Of a stretch of 64,000 nucleotides of DNA, positions 26,010 to 35,012 are shown piece by piece. Numbering within the stretch: the stretch's first letter is position 1; every line of letters starts with the position of its first letter. Source of the DNA: Paenibacillus rhizosphaerae (GTDB lineage: Bacteria > Bacillota > Bacilli > Paenibacillales > Paenibacillaceae); contig NZ_JACHXJ010000002.1 in assembly GCF_014192015.1 (NCBI RefSeq), forward strand, positions 1,426,001 to 1,490,000, given 5' to 3'. Under the pieces are notes generated by a model. It was given only the letters and a program-made list of their open reading frames with translations, was not told the DNA's origin and ran no database searches. The position numbers were made by a program, and so were the translations under genes.

Positions 26010-27773
26010 ATGGGCTTGCCGCTGCTTCGTTTCGCCAAACCGCGAATTTCGATCTTCACCAAACTTGTGCTAACGTTCCTCATCGTTATTACTCCGCTGT
26101 ACACGCTGGGCTTGTTTCTCATCCAGTCTGGCGCGGACAATGTTCGGGCCGAGATCAACAGCTCGATGATGGCCCGCGTGCATTTCTATATCCAGTCGCT
26201 CGTCGTCGAGTTCGGCCGCATTCAGAAGCTTCAGCAGGAGTTCCTTAACGATGACGATCTCCAGAATCTCGCCGTGACGAACCAGGTCATGACCGATCTC
26301 GAACGTACACAGGCGATTATTCGTCTTCAGAAGCGGTTACGATTGTTCAAAAATTCGAGCAACTATATTCTGTCCGTCGATGCCTTTATCTCTAGTCTGG
26401 GAAAGGTGATCAACTCACAGAGCAAGTATGACGCCATTCCGGAAGAGGAACTCAAAGCGCTGATCTCCAAGACAGCCGAGACTCATCCGGCGATCGTGAC
26501 ATGGAACGGGCGCCTTTATATTTGCCAGCGTTATCCCGTAATCGGTTATCCCGACGCGCTGACGTTCTTCCTCGTGACGGAATTGAACAAACAAGCGATC
26601 CAGAGGGATCTCGCGTCGTTCATCAATTCAAAGGACGAGCAGGCCATCCTGTTCAGCAACCATTACGACTGGTCGATCACAAACGATACGAACCGGGAAC
26701 TTATGGACACGTTGCAGGGAATCGTCCGCAAGCAAGCCGGCAATGAAGGCGAGAAAGTCAGCATGATGGATATGTTTCGTTACCGGAACGATGACTACAT
26801 GCTGACAATGGAGCATTCGCGGGACTTCGACATCTCGCTTGTCATGTACATGCCTGAAGAAAGCGCTCTCGGGCAGCTGAAGCGCTATAATGTCTGGTTC
26901 TGGATGCTTTCCGCTTCGTCGGTACTGATCGTGCTCCTCTTCTCCTATTGGATTTATCGGCTCATCCACCGTCCCCTGAGAAAGCTGGTCCGTTCGTTCC
27001 GCCTCGTGGAGAAGGGGAAGATGGACCTCCAGCTGTCGCACCGGAGCCACGACGAATTCGAATACCTGTATGCACAATTCAATTCCATGCTGAGCAAGCT
27101 ACAGCAGCTGATCGGAGAGGTGTATGAAGAGAAGATCCGCTCGCAGCGGGCCGAGCTGCGCCAGCTGCAGGCCCAAATCAATCCTCATTTTTTGTATAAT
27201 ACGTTCTTCATACTGAAGCGTATGGTCCGTACGGAGGATTACCCGAAGCTTCGGCCATTCACCACGCATCTGGGCAACTACTTTAAATTTATTACACGAA
27301 ATGCGATGGACGAGGTGGAACTGAAAGAGGAAGTGGAATTCGCTCGAGCCTACCTGGAAATACAGAAAATCCGTTTTGAAGACCGCATCCGGGTCTCATT
27401 CGAGGAGCTGCCTAAAGCCGCGGAAGCCATTCCGGTGCCACGGTTGACCCTGCAGCCGATCATTGAGAATTCGTATAAATACGGCCTGGAGGTTATCGAT
27501 AGCGGCGGTGTTCTTTGCGTGTCGTTCGATCTGACGCCTAACAAGCTGACGATCGTGATTGATGATAACGGGGCCGGCATGACGCCCGAGCAGCTCATGG
27601 CGCTCGAGTCTAAGCTTTCGAGTTCCTCGACGCAGCTGGAAACGACCGGACTCGTCAATGTGCATAAGCGGCTGTGGCTCAAATATGGCGCCGAGAGCGG
27701 AGTCCGGGTCGACCGGAGCCCTTCACTTGGCGGATTGCGTGTCCAGCTGGCCATCCCGCTCAAGGAGGAATGA
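26010..27773 (+). CDS. Sensor histidine kinase (YesM/LytS type)
   Basis: A 587-residue membrane kinase. Order: N-terminal helix (FTKLVLTFLIVITPLYTLGL), a large extracellular sensing region, a second helix (about residues 300-320), HAMP, then a His_kinase domain with QINPHFLYNTFFILKRM (phosphoacceptor His) and an HATPase with IIENSYKYGLE and DDNGAGMTPEQL. It senses an extracellular ligand, probably via the neighbouring importer, and phosphorylates the YesN-type regulator whose gene follows after 3 bases. ATG 26010 has a purine-rich GGGGGAAGG before it; ATG 25983 does not. Confidence 0.9.
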   Translation: MGLPLLRFAKPRISIFTKLVLTFLIVITPLYTLGLFLIQSGADNVRAEINSSMMARVHFYIQSLVVEFGRIQKLQQEFLNDDDLQNLAVTNQVMTDLERTQAIIRLQKRLRLFKNSSNYILSVDAFISSLGKVINSQSKYDAIPEEELKALISKTAETHPAIVTWNGRLYICQRYPVIGYPDALTFFLVTELNKQAIQRDLASFINSKDEQAILFSNHYDWSITNDTNRELMDTLQGIVRKQAGNEGEKVSMMDMFRYRNDDYMLTMEHSRDFDISLVMYMPEESALGQLKRYNVWFWMLSASSVLIVLLFSYWIYRLIHRPLRKLVRSFRLVEKGKMDLQLSHRSHDEFEYLYAQFNSMLSKLQQLIGEVYEEKIRSQRAELRQLQAQINPHFLYNTFFILKRMVRTEDYPKLRPFTTHLGNYFKFITRNAMDEVELKEEVEFARAYLEIQKIRFEDRIRVSFEELPKAAEAIPVPRLTLQPIIENSYKYGLEVIDSGGVLCVSFDLTPNKLTIVIDDNGAGMTPEQLMALESKLSSSSTQLETTGLVNVHKRLWLKYGAESGVRVDRSPSLGGLRVQLAIPLKEE

Positions 27774-27776
27774 TCG

Positions 27777-29465
27777 ATGTATCGATTGCTAATCGTAGAC
27801 GATGAGCCGTATATCGTAAGCAGTCTCAAGGATATGTTCGAGGATTCGGACCGGATGGAGCTGGATATTTATTGCGCCGGCTCGGCCTCGGAGGCGCTGG
27901 ACGTGATGGAGAAAACCCGCGTCGATATCGTGCTCAGTGATATCCGCATGCCCGGAATGTCGGGGCTGGAACTGTTGGAACGGGTCAAAGGGAAGTGGCC
28001 GGCATGCAAGGTGATTTTCCTGTCCGGCCATAACGAATTCACCTATGTGCAGGCCGCCATGCGACACGGCATCGCGGGATATCTGCTGAAGACAGATGAC
28101 GAGGAGGAAATCGTGGAGGCCGTGCGCAAGGCGGTCGACGAGCTCGGCAGCGAGCAGGCGATACAGAATTTGATCGAAAGCGCGCACGTTCAGATTAAAA
28201 AGGCGCTCCCGATGCTACAAAAGGATTTTCTGACTAGCATCGTCACGGAATCGCCGGTCGACGAAGGTGCCTGCAGGCGGAGGTTCGAAGAGCTTTCGAT
28301 CGGGCTTGACGCCGCGCTGCCAGTGATGCTCGTGATCGGCCGGGTCGACCGATGGCCGGATGATTTTACGCTAACGGATAAGGAACTGATGCTCTTCGCC
28401 GTTCAAAATATCGCTGCGGAGGTACTCGCTCACACGGCCGACATGGTTACCGTCGTCAGCGGACGAGCCCGCTTCTTCTGGCTCGTCCAACCGAAACGGG
28501 CCGATACGGCAGTGCCGATAGGTGCCGATGTGTCCACCCGGGTCATACACGAGCTGCTTGATTACGTGCAGGCGATGAGCAGGAAATTGCTCAAGCTCAC
28601 AATTTCCCTTAGCTTCACAGCGCAGCCGTTCCGCTGGGAGAATCTCCCCCAGAAGTACGAGGCGCTGAACCGGCTTTTGATCCGGGGTCTCGGTGACAGC
28701 GAGGAGATGCTGCTCGTGGAAAGGGGAGACGCGTACGAGAACGACGCCCCGGAGACGGCGAGCCTGCGGCGTGAGAAGATGACACATCTTCGCCAGTTCC
28801 GTCTCAACCAGCTGAAGACGCTGATCGAGAGCGGCCAGCAGGAAGCTTACTTCGAGCTGCTCGACGACGTGCTGCAGCAGGGAAGCGGAGACACGTTCTC
28901 CGACCTCCAGGAGATTTATTATTCGATCGCCGTCATGCTTCTGTCGCAAATCAACCGCTGGTCGGTATACGCCGAGATCGACAAGGCTTATCCCGTAAGC
29001 CGGCTTCTGGTAATGGAGAGCCACGGTTCCTGGCCCGATGCTTGCAGATTTGTACGCGGAATTTCGGCGGGCCTTTTCGAACGGCTGCGGCAGGAGAACA
29101 CCGACCGGAGCAACGAGGTGATCCGGCGACTACACGAATATATCGCAGGCCATATCGACGGCGACCTGTCCCTCGTGCGGCTGGCCGACGTCGTCGAGCT
29201 GAACGCCAGCTATCTGTGCCGGTTTTATAAACAGCAGACGGGAATCGGACTGTCCGACTATATTTCGGAGCTAAAGCTGAACGCCGCCAAGCGGATGCTA
29301 TCGGACACGAGGATGAAAATCAGCGAGATCGCCACGCGAATTGGCTTCGAATCAGGCTATTTCTCGCGCTACTTTAAGAAGGAGACCAGCCTCACCCCGC
29401 AGGAATACCGCGAGAAGGTTGGGGGTATGAGAGTCGCGGAGCCGAGTCGCGAATCTTCTCAATAA
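27777..29465 (+). CDS. Response regulator with AraC-type output (YesN type)
   Basis: A 562-residue regulator. The receiver domain is at the N-terminus (VDDEPYI, acceptor Asp in VLSDIRMPGMSG, Lys in LLKTDD). A long middle region of unknown structure follows, then two AraC helix-turn-helix units at the C-terminus (LSLVRLADVVELNASYLCR and ISEIATRIGFESGYFSRYF). It most likely switches the importer and catabolic genes of this cluster. AAGGAGG lies 6-12 bases before ATG 27777. A hairpin with six Ts follows the stop. Confidence 0.9.
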   Translation: MYRLLIVDDEPYIVSSLKDMFEDSDRMELDIYCAGSASEALDVMEKTRVDIVLSDIRMPGMSGLELLERVKGKWPACKVIFLSGHNEFTYVQAAMRHGIAGYLLKTDDEEEIVEAVRKAVDELGSEQAIQNLIESAHVQIKKALPMLQKDFLTSIVTESPVDEGACRRRFEELSIGLDAALPVMLVIGRVDRWPDDFTLTDKELMLFAVQNIAAEVLAHTADMVTVVSGRARFFWLVQPKRADTAVPIGADVSTRVIHELLDYVQAMSRKLLKLTISLSFTAQPFRWENLPQKYEALNRLLIRGLGDSEEMLLVERGDAYENDAPETASLRREKMTHLRQFRLNQLKTLIESGQQEAYFELLDDVLQQGSGDTFSDLQEIYYSIAVMLLSQINRWSVYAEIDKAYPVSRLLVMESHGSWPDACRFVRGISAGLFERLRQENTDRSNEVIRRLHEYIAGHIDGDLSLVRLADVVELNASYLCRFYKQQTGIGLSDYISELKLNAAKRMLSDTRMKISEIATRIGFESGYFSRYFKKETSLTPQEYREKVGGMRVAEPSRESSQ

Positions 29466-29484
29466 CAGCGAACAGGGAGGCGAT

Positions 29485-29519
29485 CGACCGATGCGACTAT
29501 CGGGTACGGTCGCTTTTTT
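29485..29519 (+). terminator. Terminator after the YesN-type gene
   Basis: CGACCG (29485-29490) pairs with CGGTCG (29507-29512) across a 16-base loop that can pair further, and is followed by CTTTTTT. Confidence 0.65.
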
Positions 29520-29722
29520 GCGTTCCGCGAAGTGGATGTCAATAAAAGTCATGCAGGTAAAGAATAGAGCGTAGACGCCGGGAATGGGTGGCGCCTATAA
29601 TTTGCGTAAGTGGACGAGGTGGAACAACGATGGATGGCGAGGGGCGAGCCATTTTCCGGTCGTGCCAGGGATTCGCCGTGCTGAGCGAATGGCCGCACGA
29701 AGGGGCGGATCGGACGGGTGCG

Positions 29723-29752
29723 GATTTCCTCGTCGGTTCCGTCAAAGAGTAA
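29723..29752 (+). pseudogene. Last codons of a lost YtcP-type permease
   Basis: The DNA reads DFLVGSVKE followed by TAA. LVGSVKE-stop is exactly how the permease at 36014-36892 ends (ALVGSVKE), and the one at 25034 ends VLGSVKE. The bases before 29723 do not continue a permease frame. This looks like the end of a deleted importer gene, left upstream of the next oxidoreductase. The match is short, so chance cannot be excluded. Confidence 0.45.
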
Positions 29753-29766
29753 AATCGGCAAAGCTC

Positions 29767-29796
29767 TTGAAGGGACGGAAGTACAGTCGATACAAT
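29767..29796 (+). promoter_or_regulatory. Candidate sigma-A promoter of the 29854 gene
   Basis: TTGAAG (29767-29772) and TACAAT (29791-29796) with an 18-base spacer, 57 bases before the start codon. An ATATTCAAGATATTAA stretch follows. Confidence 0.55.
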
Positions 29797-29853
29797 CAAG
29801 ATATTCAAGATATTAAACGTCCTTATTATACTGGCCTTTGTGGAGGTTAAAAC

Positions 29854-31002
29854 ATGACAATTAAGGTGGGGATCGTGGGAGCAAGGGGGCTCAGTACGCT
29901 CCAAGGGTTCAAAATGATCCCGGACACAGAAGTTGTGGCACTGTGCGATCTGGATGGCGACTATGTGCAGGAGGCAGCCGCGAAGCACGACATTCCGAAT
30001 ACGTACCGTATTTTCGAGGATATGCTGGACAGCGACATCGATGCGGTCGTCGTGTCGACGCCGATGCAACTGCATGTCCCGCAGTCGATCCAAGCGATGC
30101 AGGCGGGCAAGCATGTCATGAGCGAGGTGACGGCCGGCGTCACGATGGACGAACTGTGGTGGCTGAAGGAGACGGTGGAGACGACCGGCCGCGTGTACAT
30201 GATGGCGGAGAATTACTGCTATATACCCGAGAACCAGCTGATTCTAAATATGGTGAAACAGGGGTTATTCGGTGAGGTCTACTTCGGGGAAGGCGAGTAC
30301 CTGCACGATATCCGGGAGCTTGCGTTCCGCTTCAACCGTGCGGGCGGGTCCGGGAATTCACATCCGACGTGGCGGAATTACTGGCAACTGGGTAAGCGGG
30401 GCGCATTTTATCCGACGCACAGCCTCGGCCCGGTCATGCAGTGGTTTCAGGGCGACCGCATTCGGTCGGTATCCTCTTTCGGCACGGGCTGGCATACTGA
30501 TCCCCGGTTCCGGCAGGAAGACACAAGCATTACGATCTGCCAGTTGGAGAGCGGGAAGCTGATCAAGATCCGCGTCGACTGCATATCGAAGCGGCCGCAC
30601 AATATGGCTTACTACACGCTGCAGGGGACGAAGGGGTGCTACGAGGCTCCGCGCGGAATGGGCGACACGCACAAGATCTCGTTGGAGACCGGGGACGACG
30701 CGCATGGCGCGGAGAAGTGGCGCCCGCTGAGCGACTATGCCGAGTATATGCCCGACCGGTACAGAAATGCGACGGACGAGATGAAATCGGCCGGACACTG
30801 GGGCGGTGATTATTTCATCGTCGAAGACTTCGTCGCCGCGATCAAGGGCGAGCGCATGCCGGCGATCGACGTCTATGACGCATGCGAGTGGACGGCGGTG
30901 GCCCTGCTCTCGGAGCTGTCCGTCATGAACGGCGGGCGGACACTAGAGATGCCCGACTTCCGCAACGCCAAATCGTATGCGGAGCAGATCATGAGGTTTT
31001 AG
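29854..31002 (+). CDS. Gfo/Idh/MocA-family oxidoreductase 2
   Basis: A 382-residue NAD(P)-dependent oxidoreductase. The Rossmann fold is at the N-terminus (VGIVGARGLSTLQGF). The usual EKP triplet is replaced by HVMSEVTAGV, so the catalytic Lys of the EKP motif is not present in the normal place. A HSLGPVMQWF block with conserved His and a GGDYFIVEDFVAAI end follow. This subtype is frequent beside hydrolases in Paenibacillus glycan clusters, including those now known to be alpha-N-acetylgalactosaminidase-like GH109 relatives, so a redox-assisted glycosidase is possible. Confidence 0.8.
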   Translation: MTIKVGIVGARGLSTLQGFKMIPDTEVVALCDLDGDYVQEAAAKHDIPNTYRIFEDMLDSDIDAVVVSTPMQLHVPQSIQAMQAGKHVMSEVTAGVTMDELWWLKETVETTGRVYMMAENYCYIPENQLILNMVKQGLFGEVYFGEGEYLHDIRELAFRFNRAGGSGNSHPTWRNYWQLGKRGAFYPTHSLGPVMQWFQGDRIRSVSSFGTGWHTDPRFRQEDTSITICQLESGKLIKIRVDCISKRPHNMAYYTLQGTKGCYEAPRGMGDTHKISLETGDDAHGAEKWRPLSDYAEYMPDRYRNATDEMKSAGHWGGDYFIVEDFVAAIKGERMPAIDVYDACEWTAVALLSELSVMNGGRTLEMPDFRNAKSYAEQIMRF

Positions 31003-31195
31003 CGCCGGTGCGGGTATTCATTCAAAGAAAGTGAATTCCTCTTCGTCATGAATGCTTCTACAAAGCAGCTTACTATTCCGGTTTCGCATAGTAAATGAAT
31101 TCAGCAATCTCGCTTTGTATGTCGAACATATATTCAGAATATTGAGATATCTTCTTCAAAGCACTTATTCCACACTGGAAAAGGGGTACGCCTGT

Positions 31196-31783
31196 ATGGA
31201 GTCACTTCAACCGCAATTATCAATGCTATATGACGATTTGACCGCTCTCCCGGCGCTGGAGCTGCCCGGGGGCTTCACCGCCCGGACGTTCCGCAAAGGC
31301 GACGAGATTGCCTGGGAGGCAATCATCCGCGAATCGTTCGCGAACGAAGAAATCGGCTACGGACATATGACCCGCGATCCCGAATATAGGCCCGAGCGGG
31401 TCTGGTTCATCTGCGACGGCGATGCGCCGGTCGCGACCGCGGCGGCTTGGCATAAGAGCGGGCTCGGCAAGGAGACCGGCTATCTACATATGGTCGGCCT
31501 GCTGCACCGGTACGCCGGAAGGGCGCTCGGCGCAAAGGCGTCACTGGCAGCTATGCATGGCATGGTGCAGGAAGGCAGGCGAAGGGCGGTGCTGGATACG
31601 GACGATTTCCGGATTCCGGCGATCAAGACGTATCTGAACCTGGGATATATCCCCCGCCTTGTGCATGAGAATCAGCTGGCGCGCTGGCGGGCGATCGCCG
31701 CACAGCTGGGCGAAGGGTACCGGAGCCGGGTAGCTAGGACGGATTTGAATCTTGATGCGGGATCAGGATCGGACCGGGCCTAG
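31196..31783 (+). CDS. GNAT-family acetyltransferase-like protein
   Basis: A 195-residue protein with a GNAT layout: FTARTFRKGDEIAWEAII at the N-terminus, GYLHMVGLLHRYAGRALG around the acetyl-CoA loop, and a C-terminal LDTDDFRIPAIKTYLNLGYI, the usual NxxAIxxYxxxGF-type block. It probably acetylates a small molecule; substrate unknown. ATG 31196 lies 9 bases after AAGGGG. An in-frame extension upstream to 31052 is AT-rich and unlike protein. Probably co-transcribed with the next, broken gene. Confidence 0.75.
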   Translation: MESLQPQLSMLYDDLTALPALELPGGFTARTFRKGDEIAWEAIIRESFANEEIGYGHMTRDPEYRPERVWFICDGDAPVATAAAWHKSGLGKETGYLHMVGLLHRYAGRALGAKASLAAMHGMVQEGRRRAVLDTDDFRIPAIKTYLNLGYIPRLVHENQLARWRAIAAQLGEGYRSRVARTDLNLDAGSGSDRA

Positions 31784-31804
31784 AACTTGCCCGCGTTTGC
31801 CGAG

Positions 31805-32226
31805 ATGTCCGCCGCCGACCACTACCGATCCGTTTCGACGACGACTTTTCCGGGCATGTGCTCCTCGAATTCGGGGGCCGCACGGTGCCGCCGGGCAGCC
31901 ACGACATCGACATGATGTGGAACGCGAGCTGGGAAGGCAAGGTGGGAATCGAACGTTCGCCCGAATATACGCTGAACGCCGCGACGCCGCAGTTTCCATT
32001 CGAACCGGGGCGCGTGTATCGCGAACAGGCGGAAAGCATCAAACGGTACTGCTTCGTGACGGTCGACGGCCATCTTTTGTTTGAATTAACAGATGCCGAT
32101 CCGATCGACTCGAGAACGCATGCGCGAGTCGGATTCGAAGCGTACGCCAGCTTCATTCAGATTCTGCGGTTCTCGGTACGGTCGATCGTCTGGGCGCCAA
32201 GCGAGCAGTCGTATTTGTCGGAATGA
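31805..32226 (+). pseudogene. Small beta-rich carbohydrate-associated protein, frameshifted at its start
   Basis: From about 31831 one frame reads RFDDDFSGHVLLEFGGRTVPP ... GKVGIERSPEYTLNAATP ... VTVDGHLLFELTDADPID ... GRIVWEPS-like SIVWAPSEQSYLSE to a stop at 32226, a small beta-sandwich of the kind found beside glycoside hydrolases. That frame has no start codon upstream. A plausible start, ATG 31805 (MSAADHYR), lies in another frame, so one base appears lost or gained near 31830. The junction WNASW-EGKVG also looks shortened. I do not assign a function. Confidence 0.5.
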
Positions 32227-32269
32227 TAGGAGAAGGACCCATTTGGCGGCAGCCGCCACATGCGACGAA

Positions 32270-32291
32270 CCCCGTACCGTGAGGTACGGGG
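32270..32291. terminator. Hairpin between convergent genes
   Basis: CCCCGTACC (32270-32278) and GGTACGGGG (32283-32291) form a perfect 9-base-pair stem with a GTGA loop. It lies between the end of the plus-strand genes and the stop of the minus-strand GH44 gene. The flanks are not strongly T-rich on either strand, so its terminator strength is uncertain. Confidence 0.5.
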
Positions 32292-32332
32292 CTCGTCCGT
32301 TAAGGATGCCGTCATCGTTTTGCAGGAGCCTC

Positions 32333-34240
32333 TTAAGGTCGTGCTGCTTTCGATACTCTGCCAGGGAAAGCGGGCGTCCCGAACTCGGGAGAGAATACGC
32401 GTCCGTTGTCGGCGGGCGGCACGGTCCCTTGCTGGATTCCCGTTCCAGGCTCGCCGGATGCGGACTCATGGGCCGCTCCCGGGATGTCGTGGCCTGGCAC
32501 CACAAGCAGTGTAATGGAGTTGGCCGGATACGTATACACGATTTCGTGCTCCGGAACCCCTCTTCCTTCGATTTTGCCAATGGCGGCCCCGCCAGGCACA
32601 TTTACGATGGCGTTCAGATCGGCCGAGCTGTATGAATAAACCTGTGCGGTTTGCTTGCTTGGCATGTATCCCTTCAAAGTCAGAGAGCTCGTCAAGTCGC
32701 TGTCCGTTTTGTTGATCACCATGAGCGTGACGGCATCGTCCGTGGAGCGCTGAGCGCCGTAAACGGCCAGCTTGTCTTGGTCCCCACTCGACGATTCGAC
32801 CCAGGTATCACCGTATTTGCTTCCCTTTCCGTCATAGTTCAGATACATCCGGAACGCATAGGCGCCGGGATCGGTCATCTTGGGCGGCCCCCATAGCGTG
32901 GCGAGGTCCAGCCCTTCACGTCCGAAAATGCCGAGGACGTCCGCTTGCGCAAGCGCGCCGTTGATATCTTCCAGACCTCCCCAGTTATACTCGGTGATCG
33001 CCGTCTTCGTGCCGGGATAATACTGATCGACCCACGATTTCATGCGCGGAATGATCATCGACTCCTTGGCGGGCTCGAAAAATTGGCCCATCCAGTTTTC
33101 CTGTTTGTACGTGGGATCCCACAGGGCGCGCGTGGAACGAAGCCTTGCCTTCTTCGTCTGCTCGTCACCTGCCGTTGTGTTCGCGAGATTCACGCCGTCA
33201 ACAGAGGGATAGAAGTGCTGGTCGAAATAATCGAGCAGCCGGACGCCGTTCGCTTCTTCATAGGCCTTCAAATTCGTCAGATAATACTGCGACCAAGGCA
33301 TGCCGTGACTCGCCCAGTTGTCGCCATCCTTTTCCATATCGTAATAGGCGGGGAGCCCCCAGTTCGACGGTCCGAGCACTTGGGCGGACGGATCTTTTCT
33401 TTTGATCATCGAAGCGTAGTCGATCGTCTGGCCCAACAGCTCGTCGAATCCGGTTTTATCGGGATGAATGTCATGATGAATGAATTCCCAGCTTTCCGGT
33501 TCGTTGTCCATTTGGTAGATCATGCCGCTTTGCGAGGTCGGGCCGTATTTCTCAGTCAAGTGGCCGATCCATTCCTCCATCCATTCCGGCGTTACCCGGA
33601 TGTAGTTGTGATCCAACGTCGTATTGGTTAACTGATGAAGCGGCCAATCGGATGGACTGTAATCGGGATCCAGACCACTTCCGCAACGGTCTCCGTTCGC
33701 TTCCGTCTGATAAGGGTTGAACTCGTATTGCCCCCACAGAAGGCCTTGCTCAGGATATAGCGATTCCGGATAGGAACAGTTCATTTCGCTCGTTTTGTTG
33801 ACATACCCGGTAATCGGGACGGTTACGAGACCTTTGCCGCCATGTCCGTGAGAAGCGTCCACCATCGCATCGACGCTTCCACTCGGGACCGGATCCGGGT
33901 TGCCACTGCCACCCATATAAAAGTAATCGTACCCCGAATTCGAGGAGTCCTCCAGCCAATTGTAAAGACTCGTGTTGTTTCCTCCCCAACGGAAGACAGG
34001 CATTTTCGTCTCTGAGCCGAGCTGGTAAAGGCTGTTCGTAAGTTCCTGATCCCAGTTGACAATATTCGCGCCGTAGATATCGGGACTGATTGCATGCCGG
34101 CCTTGTAGCGCATTGACGGTCAGTTCGGGTCCGGCCGCTGACGGCTCCGCGGCGGCGGCGCTCCCTCCCGTCGCGCTCGAAACGACGCCTACTCCAATCG
34201 CGATTGCGGCGACAAGCGCCTTGAACCGTTTGTACTTCAT
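32333..34240 (-). CDS. Secreted GH44 endoglucanase/xyloglucanase
   Basis: A 635-residue exported hydrolase. The signal peptide (KRFKALVAAIAIGVGVVSSA, cut near SAAAAE) is followed by a GH44 catalytic region: ISPDIYGANIVNWDQEL, MPVFRWGGNNTSLYNWLEDS, MDNEPESW with the acid/base Glu, and TAITEYNWGG with the nucleophile Glu. A beta-sandwich follows (VYGAQRSTDDAVTLMVINK). GH44 enzymes cut beta-1,4-glucans such as xyloglucan or carboxymethyl cellulose outside the cell. No carbohydrate-binding or dockerin module is seen; the tail is Pro/Gly-rich. AAAGGGGA stands before ATG 34240. Confidence 0.9.
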   Translation of the reverse strand: MKYKRFKALVAAIAIGVGVVSSATGGSAAAAEPSAAGPELTVNALQGRHAISPDIYGANIVNWDQELTNSLYQLGSETKMPVFRWGGNNTSLYNWLEDSSNSGYDYFYMGGSGNPDPVPSGSVDAMVDASHGHGGKGLVTVPITGYVNKTSEMNCSYPESLYPEQGLLWGQYEFNPYQTEANGDRCGSGLDPDYSPSDWPLHQLTNTTLDHNYIRVTPEWMEEWIGHLTEKYGPTSQSGMIYQMDNEPESWEFIHHDIHPDKTGFDELLGQTIDYASMIKRKDPSAQVLGPSNWGLPAYYDMEKDGDNWASHGMPWSQYYLTNLKAYEEANGVRLLDYFDQHFYPSVDGVNLANTTAGDEQTKKARLRSTRALWDPTYKQENWMGQFFEPAKESMIIPRMKSWVDQYYPGTKTAITEYNWGGLEDINGALAQADVLGIFGREGLDLATLWGPPKMTDPGAYAFRMYLNYDGKGSKYGDTWVESSSGDQDKLAVYGAQRSTDDAVTLMVINKTDSDLTSSLTLKGYMPSKQTAQVYSYSSADLNAIVNVPGGAAIGKIEGRGVPEHEIVYTYPANSITLLVVPGHDIPGAAHESASGEPGTGIQQGTVPPADNGRVFSPEFGTPAFPGRVSKAARP

Positions 34241-34626
34241 CTCATTTCCCCTTTCTCCAGTTGAACTTACGCCCTGATTAGATTTGGGCGGTGGAACTCA
34301 CATCGAGTATAATCCCTTGTTTTTCCAGTCGTCTATAAGCGGATATTTACCTGGCTTGTCTTATATTCACTTTTAGGAGTAATGGCGGATTAATGAACAT
34401 AAAATTCAATTTTCGGACCGTAGAGTTTCTTTCAATCAGTGCTTCAAGATACATGAATATGGGTCAGATCCAAGTGAAATATAGTTCGAAACTATTTAAT
34501 ATGGATCCGTTAAGGAATGGGCATCATGAAAAAAGGATGGCTGTGGAACGCTGAAACCTTATACATGCCGTAAGTCCATATGACAAATGGGAAGATGATC
34601 AACACAAATCCAATGAACCATAACTA

Positions 34627-34662
34627 AAGCCACTCTCACTTTAGATGAGAAGTGGCTTTTTG
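34627..34662 (+). terminator. Intrinsic terminator
   Basis: AAGCCACT (34627-34634) and AGTGGCTT (34651-34658) with an inner CTCA/TGAG pairing and TTTTT. No plus-strand gene ends just before it, so it may belong to a short unannotated RNA or to a lost gene. Confidence 0.7.
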
Positions 34663-34810
34663 CTGAACAAATAACACAAACAACCCTAGACTGCGAGCGT
34701 CTGGCAATGCTGTGTTCTAGATGTCACTTAGATCGATCTTAAATTGGCTAAAAAGCCAAGTGCCCGACAGGGTGGCGCAGCCGAGTCGCCGCTTCCTTTC
34801 CGCGGAAGGC

Positions 34811-34843
34811 AAGCAGCCTGCGGCGCGCAGGCTGCTTTTTTAC
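34811..34843 (+). terminator. Intrinsic terminator / possible attenuator before importer
   Basis: AAGCAGCCTGC (34811-34821) pairs perfectly with GCAGGCTGCTT (34827-34837), followed by TTTTTT in total. It lies 170 bases upstream of the importer start. A transcript that begins before 34800 would meet it, so it could be an attenuator or the end of a small RNA. Confidence 0.65.
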
Positions 34844-34968
34844 CGAAAAGTCCGCCGCGGAAGGCTTTTTCGGGCCCCGAGCAAGAAAGGTCAACGCCTG
34901 GAAACGGGCGTACAAGAATGGGCATTTGCCAGAAACGGGCGGGGCATGTACCCTTGCCTTAAGACGCG

Positions 34969-34982
34969 TGAAAGCGTTGACA
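34969..34982 (+). promoter_or_regulatory. Putative CcpA-binding site (cre)
   Basis: TGAAAGCGTTGACA matches the Bacillus cre consensus TGWAANCGNTNWCA at all 14 positions. It lies 31 bases before ATG 35013, between promoter and ribosome site, where CcpA binding would block transcription in the presence of preferred sugars. It includes a TTGACA hexamer but no -10 follows at the right distance. Confidence 0.7.
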
Positions 34983-35012
34983 ATCACATAGACCGATTCG
35001 AAGGAGGAATCC

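Larger units (their letters stand above)
34241..35012. other. 770-base intergenic region with two terminators and a cre site
   Basis: No gene is supported. It contains the divergent leader of GH44 (minus) and of the 35013 importer (plus). A terminator lies at 34627-34662, a TTGGCT-AAAA-AGCCAA hairpin at 34744-34759, a second terminator at 34811-34843, and a cre site at 34969-34982. The element CGCGGAAGGC occurs twice (34801, 34855). Confidence 0.6.

Noticed and set aside
34780..34870. Possible tRNA or signal-recognition RNA in a GC-rich intergenic stretch
   Set aside because: No cloverleaf or TPsiC-like arm could be built; the pairing is explained by a plain terminator.
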